A DNA stretch of 64,000 nt from Azospirillum brasilense (GTDB taxonomy: Bacteria > Pseudomonadota > Alphaproteobacteria > Azospirillales > Azospirillaceae): positions 1,536,501-1,600,500 of the forward strand of contig NZ_CP059449.1 of assembly GCF_022023855.1 (NCBI RefSeq), in the 5' to 3' direction. The translations under genes were made by a program, and so were the position numbers. Of the stretch, positions 35,860 to 44,412 are shown in pieces (positions within the stretch are counted from its first letter, which is position 1; each line of letters starts with the position of its first letter). Below the pieces are notes generated by a model. That model was not told the DNA's origin and searched no databases. It was given only the letters and a program-made list of their open reading frames with translations.

Positions 35860-37119
35860 TCAGCGGCGGGTGATCCAGAGCGCGGTCACGTCGTCGTTCA
35901 AATGTTCGCCATGAAGTGCGGCGTGGCGGGCCATAAGGGCGGGCAGGGGGCGCTCGGGGGCGTCCGCCGCCGCCCGCTCGGCCAGACGGAGCAGGCCGTC
36001 CTCGCCCAGCATGGCGCCCTCGGCGTCCCGGGCTTCGCTCAGCCCGTCGGAATAGAGGAACAGGCTGTCGCCGCGCCGCAGCGGCACGCGCTGGTTCGTG
36101 TAGGCCGAATCCGGGAAGGCGCCGAGGAGCGGGCCGGAGGCGTCCAGCGGCTGGATGCCGAAGTTGGTCATCAGGAGGGGGCTGGGCGATGCGGCGGCGG
36201 TGTAGAGCAGCGTGTCGTCGGCCCGGTCGATCACCCCGTAGAAGGCGGTGGCGAACTGGCCCAGCGGCAGGATCTCGCACAGCCGACCGTTCAATTGGCG
36301 CAACAGGCGGGCGGGATCGCGCAAATCCTCCGGCGGGGTGCGGGTCAGCAGCGTATGCAGGCGGAAGGCGTTGATCGCCGCGGCGATGCCGTGGCCCGAC
36401 AGGTCGGCGGCGAAGACCCCGACGCGGGTCCTGTCGAACGCGAAGGCCGTCCAGAAATCGCCGCCGATCTCGTCCGACGCGCGGAAGACCGAATCCACCG
36501 CCAGCCCGTTCCGCTCGGCGAGGGCGGCCAGCTCCGCCGCCTCCGGGACCAGGGCGAGCTGCATCGCGCGGGCCTGCCGCAGGTCGCGCTCCACCCGCTC
36601 GTGGAAGGCGCGCAGCTCCTGCACCATCGACCGGCGCTCCAGGTGATAGCGCACGCGGGCGATGCATTCGCCGGGGTTGATCGGCTTGGCGATCAGGTCG
36701 GTCGCCCCGGCGCTGAAGCAGACCGTCCTCATCTGGTCGGAGTGCAGCGCGCTCTGCATGAGGATCGGCAGGTCGCGCCAGCGCGGGTCGCCGCGCAGGC
36801 TGCGGCAGACGCCGATGCCGTCCATCCGCAGCATGGCCGCGTCGAGCAGCAGCAGGTCGGGGGCGAAGCTCTCCAACCGCTCCATCACCTCCTCCGCGGA
36901 GGAGGCGAAGGCGACCTGGGTGATGCCGGCCCATTGCAGGAAGCGGGACAACGTCCGGCGGTTGAAGGCGCTGTCGTCGGCGATCAGTACCCGGCAGCCG
37001 CCGAGCGGGATGCCCAGTTCCATCCCGTAGACCGACGCACCGGCGCCGGGGCGGGCGGGGCGCGGCGGAGCGGCGGCATCCGTGCCGGGCGGCACCGTCA
37101 TGGCGCGGGCGTGCCCCAT
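35860..37119 (-). CDS. Receiver-PP2C phosphatase (RsbU-like)
   Basis: A 419-residue protein: a receiver domain (about 43-165, IADDS and LLLLDAAMLRMDG, Lys in IAKPIN), a short coiled coil (VQELRAFHERVERDLRQARAMQLALVP) and a SpoIIE/PP2C-type phosphatase domain (about 220-417) with metal Asp residues in EIGGDFW, FAADLSGHGIAAAI, SDGLSEARD and DDVTALW. Proteins of this type dephosphorylate STAS proteins in partner-switching; a STAS gene lies 20 bases upstream, so they are likely partners. Start is ATG 37119 or ATG 37101. Confidence 0.9.
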   Translation of the reverse strand: MGHARAMTVPPGTDAAAPPRPARPGAGASVYGMELGIPLGGCRVLIADDSAFNRRTLSRFLQWAGITQVAFASSAEEVMERLESFAPDLLLLDAAMLRMDGIGVCRSLRGDPRWRDLPILMQSALHSDQMRTVCFSAGATDLIAKPINPGECIARVRYHLERRSMVQELRAFHERVERDLRQARAMQLALVPEAAELAALAERNGLAVDSVFRASDEIGGDFWTAFAFDRTRVGVFAADLSGHGIAAAINAFRLHTLLTRTPPEDLRDPARLLRQLNGRLCEILPLGQFATAFYGVIDRADDTLLYTAAASPSPLLMTNFGIQPLDASGPLLGAFPDSAYTNQRVPLRRGDSLFLYSDGLSEARDAEGAMLGEDGLLRLAERAAADAPERPLPALMARHAALHGEHLNDDVTALWITRR

Positions 37120-37138
37120 CGCGTCCGTTCCCGCCGCG

Positions 37139-37456
37139 TCAGTCGGCGATGTTGAACATGGTGTGGAACTTGGCGATCGTGATCAGGCGCCGCACCTCGT
37201 CGCGGGCGCCGCGGATCGCGAAGTCCAGGTTGCGCCGCTGCGCGGTGTCGCGGGCGATGATGAACATGCCGAGGCCGGAGGAATCGACGAAGTCGAGCCG
37301 CGACAGGTCGAAGACCACCCGGTGCCCCGCCGGGCGCTCGAAGGTGGCGATCACGTCGCGGAAGGTGTCGTGGTCGGCAAAGGTCATGCGCCCGCTCAGC
37401 ACGATCTCGGTGCTGGCCGGGGCCTCGCGGACGGAGAAATCCATGGCGGCGCTCAT
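37139..37456 (-). CDS. STAS-domain anti-sigma factor antagonist
   Basis: A 105-residue STAS protein from ATG 37454-37456. The phospho-acceptor Ser is in LDFVDSSGLGMFIIARD (Ser60). It is upstream of and co-directional with the receiver-PP2C gene, an arrangement of partner-switch modules. The cognate anti-sigma kinase is not in the window. Confidence 0.88.
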   Translation of the reverse strand: MSAAMDFSVREAPASTEIVLSGRMTFADHDTFRDVIATFERPAGHRVVFDLSRLDFVDSSGLGMFIIARDTAQRRNLDFAIRGARDEVRRLITIAKFHTMFNIAD

Positions 37457-37617
37457 CTGTGGTTCACCCGTGGCCGAAGAGAGGCGCAATCCCCCGCCGG
37501 TCGGGCCAGTGGGTCTGGGTCCGGCGGGGATGCGGGCGCATTCTAGGTCGCCGGGAATTGCACTTTGATGACGCTGCCGTGTCGGCACCGGGTCATCAGG
37601 CGGGGATGGGCCAACTT

Positions 37618-38604
37618 TTACTGCAGCGCGGCCTCTTCCACCCTTGGATGCGACAGGCGTTCGGCGATCCCGCCGGCTAGCCATGCCGAATAGGCATCGC
37701 GGCCCTCCGGCCCGAGCATGCCGTTGCGGCAGAAGGCCGACGCCTTGGCCGGCCTGGGAAGCGCCGAGTCGGGGAAACGCCAGAGCGGCAGGTCGGCCTG
37801 CCCGCTCAGCCGGGCGAGCGCCGCCGGGCGGTAGCCGTTGCCCGCGCCGTACAGCTTTTCCTCCAACGCCGCCGGGCGGGGCGGAAGCAGCAGGGCGATC
37901 CCGACGCCGGCGGCGCGCGCCTGATCGGCGAAACGACGCACCCGCTCGAAGGCGGGCGAGTCGTCGTTCATGCGGACAGCGTCGTCGCGGGTCTCGATCC
38001 AACGGTCGGCGGCGGCGGCGGTCCAGCCCTGCGGGCCGACGGCGTGGCACGGCTTGGCGTATTGCAGGGTGCTCTGGTCGGGCAGGTAGGAGCGGCCGAG
38101 CATCGCCACCTCGGTCAGGTGGGAGCCGTAGCGGCGCATACCGGCAAAGTCGCTGCGCTCGGCGAACAGCAGGTCCACGTCCAGCAGGACCAGCGCCGGC
38201 TTCAGTTTCAGCACGTCGCCCAGCAGCGGTTCGAAGTCCTCGATCCGGGCGTGGTCATGGACGATGCGCAGGAAATGCAGGCTTTCCACCCCGTGCTTCG
38301 CCGCCAGCGCGGCCATGCCGGGTTCATCCAGGGTGGCGTGGCGCAGCGCCGAATCACCCAGCGCCACCACCACGACGGGGGACAGGTCCCGCGCCGCCCG
38401 CTCCGCCGTCGCGGCGATGCGGTTGCTGTTGTACCAAGCGAAGGGCCGGTCATGGAGGCTGTAACCGGTCCAGAAGGCCCCCGCCGTCCCGGCCGCGAAC
38501 AGGGCGGGGATCACCGCCAGAAGGGTGATCCACAACCGCCGCGGCTTCGCTTGCGGCCCGCTCCTTTCCTTCCGGTGCTTTTGCGGTTCAACAGGCCCGG
38601 TCAT
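37618..38604 (-). CDS. Membrane-anchored protein, SGNH-hydrolase-like
   Basis: A 328-residue protein from ATG 38604. A basic N-terminal stretch precedes one membrane segment (about 24-46, LWITLLAVIPALFAAGTAGAFW). The rest would be periplasmic and starts VVVVALGDSALRHATLDEP, a GDS-type motif like that of SGNH/GDSL-fold proteins related to DltD and AlgJ. No further catalytic block could be confirmed. It may modify an exopolysaccharide or be inactive. The 12/13-bp tandem repeat just before the start is unusual. Confidence 0.6.
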   Translation of the reverse strand: MTGPVEPQKHRKERSGPQAKPRRLWITLLAVIPALFAAGTAGAFWTGYSLHDRPFAWYNSNRIAATAERAARDLSPVVVVALGDSALRHATLDEPGMAALAAKHGVESLHFLRIVHDHARIEDFEPLLGDVLKLKPALVLLDVDLLFAERSDFAGMRRYGSHLTEVAMLGRSYLPDQSTLQYAKPCHAVGPQGWTAAAADRWIETRDDAVRMNDDSPAFERVRRFADQARAAGVGIALLLPPRPAALEEKLYGAGNGYRPAALARLSGQADLPLWRFPDSALPRPAKASAFCRNGMLGPEGRDAYSAWLAGGIAERLSHPRVEEAALQ

Positions 38605-38628
38605 GGTCCCTCTGCTCCTCCCAGCGGT

Positions 38629-38678
38629 GCGCCCGGCGATGCGCCCGGCGATGCGCCCAAGCGATGCGCCCAAGCGAT
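38629..38678. repeat. 12/13-bp tandem repeats
   Basis: Two copies of GCGCCCGGCGAT are followed by two copies of GCGCCCAAGCGAT. They lie just upstream of the membrane-protein start on the minus strand, in the region where its promoter or leader should be. Confidence 0.9.
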
Positions 38679-38844
38679 GCGCGGTGTCCTATGACTCAAA
38701 CACTCCGGGAGGGAGCAGGGTCCCGTGTGCCGCCATGTTTTCCTATGACGAAGGGGGCATCCGTCCGGACCGTGCCGGAGTAGCCGGATACGGGCGCTTT
38801 CGTGTAGTCTTGCGCGAAAGACGAGGCACGCATCGAGGCACAGG

Positions 38845-39261
38845 ATGAGCACCGAAATCCGCACCTTCACGATCCCCGACGCGAGCGCGGACGAGGCCCA
38901 GGGGCAACTCTCCTCCTTCCTGCGCACGGTCGAGGTGCAGCGCATCGACACGGCCTACGCCGACGGCGGCTGGCGTGTTCTCGTCCTTTACAAGGATCTG
39001 AAGCGCAAGGAGGAATCCCTCCAGATCGAAGCCGCGATCAACGCCGCCCTCAACGGTTGGCGGGATCGCGCGGCGGCCCGTGAAGGGCTGTCGCGCGACG
39101 CCGTGCTGTCGGACGAGCTGGTGCCGGAAATCGCCCGTTTTGCCCCTACGACGGAGCGCGAACTGTCCATCATCGTCGGCGCCCGCGACCTCGGCGTGGG
39201 CCACTTCGGCGGCGAGATCGTGCAGGTCGTCCGCGCGACCCTGGACGAACTGATCGACTGA
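38845..39261 (+). CDS. HRDC-domain protein
   Basis: A 138-residue protein. The N-terminal half (about 1-55) forms a beta-rich segment (IRTFTIPDASADEAQGQLSSFLRTVEVQRID, WRVLVLYKD). The C-terminal half is an HRDC domain (ALNGWRDRAAAREGLSRDAVLSDELVPEIARFAP ... FGGEIVQVVRATLDE), otherwise found at the end of RecQ and RNase D. A free-standing HRDC protein of this kind may bind nucleic acid; its partner is unknown. Confidence 0.75.
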   Translation: MSTEIRTFTIPDASADEAQGQLSSFLRTVEVQRIDTAYADGGWRVLVLYKDLKRKEESLQIEAAINAALNGWRDRAAAREGLSRDAVLSDELVPEIARFAPTTERELSIIVGARDLGVGHFGGEIVQVVRATLDELID

Positions 39262-39417
39262 CACATCCACTCTCCGGAACGGTATAGGCTGAAGGGCCGG
39301 GCGTCCCTGGCCGCTGTGCCGAAAGAGAAGTCAGACCCGCCGTAAGCCCGATTCCAGACGCTTCCACGCTGTGCCAGCATACCCTCGTAATTTGTGGCAA
39401 TGCAGCATGGCGAGGCC

Positions 39418-39837
39418 ATGGACGGGACTTCCGAATCGAGAGGCGACGTTCCCGATTACCGCGCCATGGCGCGGGAGCTGGAAGCGTTCAGCCGTCAGGC
39501 GGCGGAGCGCGCGGCGGCCACCGGCGACGGCAGCATGGACGCCCTGGCACAAAGGCTGGAACGCCACGCCGAACAGATCCGGCACGATCTGGCCGAAGCC
39601 CCGACGCGCCGTTTCGGCTGGCGCCTAGGCCTTCTCCACCTTCAGCAGAGTGCCCTCGGCACCGACGATGCGGACGCGGGTTCCGGCGGGGAGGTCGGGT
39701 CCCTCGACGGTCCAGAGCCCGTCGCCGATCTGCGCCCGGCCCCGCCCGTTGACGATGGGTCCGTCCAGCGTGTGCAGCGTCCCGATGTATTGCGCCGTCC
39801 GGCGGTTCAGATGCGGCGTGTGCGTCGTATGCGCTGA
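39418..39837 (+). CDS. Small hypothetical protein overlapping nfeD end
   Basis: From ATG 39418 the frame encodes a helical segment (DYRAMARELEAFSRQAAERAAATGDGSMDALAQRLERHAEQIRHDLAEAP) with good codon use up to about 39620; after that it continues antisense to nfeD. Either the gene is shorter or the overlap is real. Treat as tentative. Confidence 0.3.
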   Translation: MDGTSESRGDVPDYRAMARELEAFSRQAAERAAATGDGSMDALAQRLERHAEQIRHDLAEAPTRRFGWRLGLLHLQQSALGTDDADAGSGGEVGSLDGPEPVADLRPAPPVDDGSVQRVQRPDVLRRPAVQMRRVRRMR

Positions 39838-40053
39838 CCCGCGGGACAGGAAGCGGGTTCCTACCAGCGCGGCGATGGCGAGCAGGGCGAACAGCAGCCC
39901 CTGATGCTCCCACGGCAGCGACGGCCAGACCAGAAGCACGAAGCCGACCAGCGCGGCGGCCCCGCCCAACCACAGGAACGCCGCCCCCGGCGCCACCGTT
40001 TCCAGTGCCCCCAGCAGCACGGCCAGAACCCACCAGTGCCAGAATTCGATCAT
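39625..40053 (-). CDS. NfeD-like membrane protein
   Basis: A 142-residue protein with two or three membrane segments (HWWVLAVLLGALETVAPGAAFLWLGGAAALVGFVLLVW, LLFALLAIAALVGTRF) followed by a C-terminal OB-fold (GRAQIGDGLWTVEGPDLPAGTRVRIVGAEGTLLKVE). This short NfeD form is normally encoded after an SPFH/stomatin gene, as here (32 bases). The pair organises membrane microdomains or protects membrane proteins. Confidence 0.9.
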   Translation of the reverse strand: MIEFWHWWVLAVLLGALETVAPGAAFLWLGGAAALVGFVLLVWPSLPWEHQGLLFALLAIAALVGTRFLSRGSAHTTHTPHLNRRTAQYIGTLHTLDGPIVNGRGRAQIGDGLWTVEGPDLPAGTRVRIVGAEGTLLKVEKA

Positions 40054-40084
40054 CGCGGGTCCGCCTTCGGGGTTTCGCCCAATC

Positions 40085-41167
40085 TTACGACTCCGGCGGC
40101 ATCGGCGCATCGCGCCTGTTCGGCTCGTCCTGATTCCGGTCGTCGCGATTCCGGTCGTCGCGATTCCGTTCATCGCGATTCCAGGGGCTGCGCGGTGCCG
40201 GCGGCGGGGCGGCGGCCGTTCCGGAGGGCGCAGGTTGGTTCGGCGGGCGGTTCGGGAAGGCTTCGCGGGCGATCTCCGCGATGCCGCCGATGGCGCCGAT
40301 CACGTTGGCGGCCTCCAGCGGCATGAACAGCACCTTCTGGTTGGGGGCGGCGGCCACCGCCGTCAGAGCATCGACATAGCGCTGGGCGACGAAATAGTTG
40401 ATGGCCTGGGCGCTGCCCCCGGCGATGGCGTCGGAGACCAGCCGAGTGGCCTCGGCCTCCGCCTGGGCGGAACGCTCGCGCGCCTCGGCGTCGCGGAAGG
40501 CGGCCTCGCGCCGGCCCTCGGCCTGGAGGATGGCGGCCTGCTTGGCGCCCTCCGCCCGCAGGATGGCTGCCTGGCGCTGGCCTTCCGCTTCCAGGATGGA
40601 GGCGCGGCGGTCGCGCTCCGCCTTCATCTGGCGGGCCATGCTGTCCACGAGGTCGCGCGGCGGCTGGATGTCGCGAATCTCGATGCGCGTCACCTTGACG
40701 CCCCAGGGGCTGGTCGCCTCGTCCACCACGCCGAGCAGGCGGGCGTTGATCTGGTCGCGCTGGGACAGCAGTTCGTCGAGGTCCATCGAGCCCATGACCG
40801 TACGGGTGTTGGTCATGGTCAGGTTCAGGATCGCCAGCTCCAGGTTGTTGACTTCGTAGGAAGCCTTGGCGGCGTCGATCACCTGGAAGAAGACCACGCC
40901 GTCCGCCGTGACCATGGCGTTGTCGCGGGTGATGACCTCCTGCGAGGGCACGTCGAGCACCGTCTCCATCATGCTCTGCTTGCGCCCGATGCGGTCGATC
41001 AGCGGTAGAATCAGATGCAGGCCGGGCTGGAGCGTGCGGGTATAGCGGCCGAACCGCTCCACCGTCCATTCCTGACCCTGCGCCACGGTTCGCACCCCCA
41101 GCAGAACCAGCGCCAGCGCGAAGATCAGGAGCGCGATGACGAAGAGCGTCAGGCCACTGAGCACCAT
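40085..41167 (-). CDS. SPFH/stomatin-family protein (QmcA/paraslipin-like)
   Basis: A 360-residue protein from ATG 41167, chosen because GGAGG lies seven bases upstream; an ATG 15 bases earlier has weaker context. One N-terminal membrane segment is followed by the SPFH domain (VPSQEVITRDNAMVTADGVVFFQV) and a long helical region rich in EAEGQRQAAILRAEGAKQAAILQAEGRREA. The C terminus has an odd charged tail of NRDERNRDDRNRDDRNQDE repeats, encoded by short direct repeats. It pairs with the NfeD gene. Confidence 0.9.
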   Translation of the reverse strand: MVLSGLTLFVIALLIFALALVLLGVRTVAQGQEWTVERFGRYTRTLQPGLHLILPLIDRIGRKQSMMETVLDVPSQEVITRDNAMVTADGVVFFQVIDAAKASYEVNNLELAILNLTMTNTRTVMGSMDLDELLSQRDQINARLLGVVDEATSPWGVKVTRIEIRDIQPPRDLVDSMARQMKAERDRRASILEAEGQRQAAILRAEGAKQAAILQAEGRREAAFRDAEARERSAQAEAEATRLVSDAIAGGSAQAINYFVAQRYVDALTAVAAAPNQKVLFMPLEAANVIGAIGGIAEIAREAFPNRPPNQPAPSGTAAAPPPAPRSPWNRDERNRDDRNRDDRNQDEPNRRDAPMPPES

Positions 41168-41251
41168 CACCCCACCTCCCATCCGGTCGTTTCCTCCCTC
41201 GGACCATGCCACGGCGGGGCCGCCCCGGCCAGAGCTACGGCGGCCGGAGCG

Positions 41252-42364
41252 TCAGCCCAGCAGGGCGCCGATCGGCTTCAGCGGCTCGTGCGCGTCGAAC
41301 AGGATCTTCAGGATCGCCAGGATCGGCACCGCCAGCAGCGCGCCGGGAATGCCCCACATCCAGCCCCAGAACAGGATGGACACGAACACCGCGATGGGAT
41401 TGAGCGCCAGCCGCCGACCGACGATCATCGGGGTCAGGAAGTTGCCCTCCATCATGGTCAGCGCCACGAAGGTCAGCGGCGGCCCGAAGATGTTCAGGCT
41501 CCCGTCGAAGCTGAGCGCCGACACCAGGAATAGAACCGCCGTCATCACCGCCGGCCCGATGAAGGGGACGTAGTTGATGAGTCCGGCGAGCGTTCCCCAC
41601 AGCGCCGCGTTGGGCACCCCCCACAGCCACATCGCCAGCGTCGTCGCGAGTCCGAGCCCGATGTTGATGACCGTGATGGTCGCCAGATAGGCGGCAATGT
41701 TCTGCTGCACCGTGGCGGCGACCATGGCGTAATGCACGCGGTCGTCCACGTCGCGCATCGTGCCGATCAGCGCCTCCAGGCTCTGCCGGCCGCGGGCCAG
41801 GAAGAAATAGAGCAGCACCTGGAGGATCACCACGTTGGCGATCACCGCCTCCGCCTGATGCAGCACCTGCTCGGCCAGCGACGGGCCGCGCACCACCACC
41901 TCCCGTGCCGCACCGTTGCGGTCGGAGGCCATCTGCTCGATCTGGCGGGAGGCCTCCCGGGCGCGATCGATCCCCTCGCGGATGTCGCCCAGCTTGAACT
42001 CCAGCTCGTGGACCACGCGGGGCATGCGGTTGACCCATTCGGTGGCCGGGGTCGCCAGCGTGAAGATGGCCCCCAGCCCGGCGCCGAACACCGTGATCAC
42101 CACCACCGCCGCGCCCAGCGCCTCCGGCAGGCCGAGCCGGTAGAGGCCGCGCACGCATGGCCGCAGCAGAAGGCTGAGAATCAGCGCCAGCATGATCGGC
42201 AGCAGCACGTCGCGCCCGAAATACAGCGTGAACAGCAGCGCGATGACGAACAGCCCCACCACCGCCACCCGCGCGGGGTCGCGGGGATTCCGGGCCGGCG
42301 GCAGGGGCTCGGTCACCGGCTCCGGCGGCGGGGTCAGGGGCGGATCGATCGTGCGGTCACTCAT
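41252..42364 (-). CDS. AI-2E family transporter
   Basis: A 370-residue membrane protein from ATG 42364. A Pro-rich cytoplasmic start (about 1-30) is followed by about seven or eight hydrophobic segments, with the family motifs VLLYFFLARG, INYVPFIGPAVM and LTPMIVGRRLALNPIAVFVSILFWGWMWG. Members include TqsA and sodium or lithium antiporters; the substrate is not shown. Confidence 0.87.
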   Translation of the reverse strand: MSDRTIDPPLTPPPEPVTEPLPPARNPRDPARVAVVGLFVIALLFTLYFGRDVLLPIMLALILSLLLRPCVRGLYRLGLPEALGAAVVVITVFGAGLGAIFTLATPATEWVNRMPRVVHELEFKLGDIREGIDRAREASRQIEQMASDRNGAAREVVVRGPSLAEQVLHQAEAVIANVVILQVLLYFFLARGRQSLEALIGTMRDVDDRVHYAMVAATVQQNIAAYLATITVINIGLGLATTLAMWLWGVPNAALWGTLAGLINYVPFIGPAVMTAVLFLVSALSFDGSLNIFGPPLTFVALTMMEGNFLTPMIVGRRLALNPIAVFVSILFWGWMWGIPGALLAVPILAILKILFDAHEPLKPIGALLG

Positions 42365-42491
42365 CGGGGGCAGGCACTCCGGGAGTAGCGGGCCGGGGGG
42401 CGCTTGACGGCGCCGGACCCCCGCCCGATTTAGGGGTATTCCAGGACCGCGCCCACGCGGCCCCGCTTCGCGATGACCGGAGTTCCACGAG

Positions 42492-43025
42492 ATGCGCAGC
42501 CCGTTCCTTTCGATAAACATCCGCCGCGGCCTGATGGTTCTGGCGCTATCCGTGCTGCCACCGATGGCCGCCTCCACCGCTGCTTTGGCCGAGGACCTCG
42601 TCGTCGGGCGCTTCTCCAACGACTGGACCGGCAACGGGCTTCAGGTGCAGGCGGTCGAGGACCCGAAGGTGAAGGGCATCACCTGCCATCTGGTGGATTT
42701 CGACCGCAGCGTGCTCGACCGGCTGACCAAGGGGAACTGGTTCGAGGACCCGTCCAACGCCTCCATCGCCTGTCGGCGCACCGGGCCGCTGGTGATCGGC
42801 GACATCGAACTGTCGCAGAAGGGCGAGGAGGTCTTCTCCGAGCGAAAGAGCCTGATCTTCAAGTCCATCGCCATCCGCCGCATCTACGACCGGGTGAACG
42901 ACACGCTGATCTACGTCGTCTACAGCCGGCAGGTGAAGGATGCCTCGGCGAAGATGTCCATCTCCAGCGTGCCGCTGATCGATACGAACCCCCAGTGGGA
43001 AAAGGGTAAACCTGCCGTGAAATGA
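42492..43025 (+). CDS. creA: CreA family protein
   Basis: A 177-residue exported protein with a signal peptide (about residues 1-33). The family pattern is clear: EDLVVGRFSNDWTGNGLQVQAVEDPKVKGITCHLVDFDRS, FEDPSNASIACRRTGP and KSLIFKSIAIRRIYD. Two Cys residues may form a disulfide. CreA proteins are periplasmic and of unknown function. Confidence 0.9.
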   Translation: MRSPFLSINIRRGLMVLALSVLPPMAASTAALAEDLVVGRFSNDWTGNGLQVQAVEDPKVKGITCHLVDFDRSVLDRLTKGNWFEDPSNASIACRRTGPLVIGDIELSQKGEEVFSERKSLIFKSIAIRRIYDRVNDTLIYVVYSRQVKDASAKMSISSVPLIDTNPQWEKGKPAVK

Positions 43026-43070
43026 TCGGATGGCTTGCAATCGGGCGGGCGCGGCGCCATCATCAGGCTT

Positions 43071-43101
43071 GGGAGGCAGGGGCCCTAATCCCCCGCCTCC
43101 C
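43071..43101 (-). other. Conserved 3' hairpin of small-peptide locus (copy 2)
   Basis: On the minus strand GGGAGGCGGGG pairs with CCCCTGCCTCCC after the peptide stop codon, followed by AAGCCTGATGATG. The structure is kept relative to copy 1 although bases differ. Confidence 0.6.
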
Positions 43102-43108
43102 GGCCCGA

Positions 43109-43186
43109 TCACTGCCGGTTCAGAAGATCAAGGATTGCCTTGACGATCTGAAGCAGCAGGATCAGGAGACCGAGGATTTCCTTCAT
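43109..43186 (-). CDS. Small amphipathic peptide, TisB-like (copy 2)
   Basis: A 25-residue ORF beginning MKEILGLLILLLQIVKAILD and ending LLNRQ. The start has CAAGGAGGCTCGGAGG directly upstream, like copy 1 at 12609. About two thirds of positions match copy 1, with changes keeping a hydrophobic amphipathic helix. The gene lies between creA and the AbrB-type permease gene. A membrane-active peptide is likely; toxin status is inference. Confidence 0.6.
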   Translation of the reverse strand: MKEILGLLILLLQIVKAILDLLNRQ

Positions 43187-43331
43187 CCTCCGAGCCTCCT
43201 TGTTGAGCGGCGGGGTGATGGCCACCCATCACCCGTCCGCGCCTCCACCTCGCACGGGGTGCGGGATTGGCGCAATGGAAACTCCACACATGCGTGTGCG
43301 GCGGATTGGCCGGCTGGCCCGGGGCAATTCG

Positions 43332-44393
43332 TCAGATCTTGCCGCGGCGGGACCGCCACTTGCGCCACAGCAGGTAGACACCGGGCGCCAGCGTCACGAT
43401 CAGGATGATTCGCACCATGTGGTGGATGGCGACCAGCGCCACGTCGATGTTCAGCGCCAGCGCGACCAGCGTCATCTCCGCCAGCCCGCCCGGCGCGAAG
43501 GCAAGGATCAGCGCGGCCAGCCCCAGCCCCGTCGCCTCGTCCACCATCCAGGCCGCCGCCATGGTGACCAGCAGCATCAGCCCGGTGAGCCCCAGCGCGG
43601 TCATCCCGTCGCGCCCGATGCGGCGGATGTTCAGCCCGGTGAAGCGGCAGCCCAGCGACGCTCCGATCACCACCTGGGCGGCGGCGACCAGCACGCCCGG
43701 CGGCTTGCCCTCGGTCAGCCCGGCGAGGTGGATCGCGGCGGACAGCAGCATCGGCCCGACGATCTGGGCGGCGGGGATGCGCAGCAGCTTCGCCAGGGGG
43801 TAGCCCAGCGCGCAGGCGGACAGCAGCGCCACGTCCAGCGGGGCGAGCGACAGCAGGGGCGGGCCGAGCGCGCCGCGCTGCGCCGGGTCGTACAGCCCCA
43901 GCGCCTGGAAGGCGAAGGGGATGACCAGCACCACCAGCATCACCCGCAGCGCGTGGGACAGCGCCATGGTCCGGCTGTCGCCGCCCATCTGGGTGCCGAC
44001 CATCACCATCTCGTTCAGCCCGCCGGGGGTGGCGGTGAAGAAGGAGGTGGGCGGGTCCAGCCGGGCCGCGCGGCGCAGGTACTGCACGCCCAGCGTGGTT
44101 GCCAGCACGAGGTAGACGGCCAGCGCGCTCAGCGACAGGCTCCATTCGCCGAGCCGTCCCAGGATGTCCGGGGTGAATCCGCTGCCCAGCATCACGCCGA
44201 GGATCATGATCATGGCGTTGCGCAGCGGCTTCGGCACATGCAGCGCGACACCGGCCATGGCGGCGACCGTGGTGGCGGTCATGGCGCCGATCATCCAGGC
44301 CAGCGGCAAGTGGAAATAGCTGAACAGCGCGCCTCCCGCCGTCCCCAGCGCGAGGGCGAGCGCGAAGGGCCGGAGTCCCGGTCCGATGGTCAT
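43332..44393 (-). CDS. AbrB family membrane transporter
   Basis: A 353-residue protein with about ten hydrophobic segments and two related halves. Family motifs are LPLAWMIGAMTATT and FFTATPGGLNEMVMVGTQMGGD in the first half, IPAAQIVGPMLLSA and LAFAPGGLAEMTLVALAL in the second. This family (also called ammonia monooxygenase-like regulators) is a putative transporter group of unknown substrate. It overlaps nothing and ends 20 bases before the aspartoacylase-like gene's 3' end. Confidence 0.85.
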   Translation of the reverse strand: MTIGPGLRPFALALALGTAGGALFSYFHLPLAWMIGAMTATTVAAMAGVALHVPKPLRNAMIMILGVMLGSGFTPDILGRLGEWSLSLSALAVYLVLATTLGVQYLRRAARLDPPTSFFTATPGGLNEMVMVGTQMGGDSRTMALSHALRVMLVVLVIPFAFQALGLYDPAQRGALGPPLLSLAPLDVALLSACALGYPLAKLLRIPAAQIVGPMLLSAAIHLAGLTEGKPPGVLVAAAQVVIGASLGCRFTGLNIRRIGRDGMTALGLTGLMLLVTMAAAWMVDEATGLGLAALILAFAPGGLAEMTLVALALNIDVALVAIHHMVRIILIVTLAPGVYLLWRKWRSRRGKI

Positions 44394-44412
44394 GCCGCTC
44401 GTTGTGTCCGGT

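Noticed and set aside
39371..39628. Alternative 85-codon frame at the end of the nfeD region
   Set aside because: Its codon use is poorer than that of the overlapping frame from 39418, and it is rich in Arg/Trp/Pro, as in out-of-frame translations.
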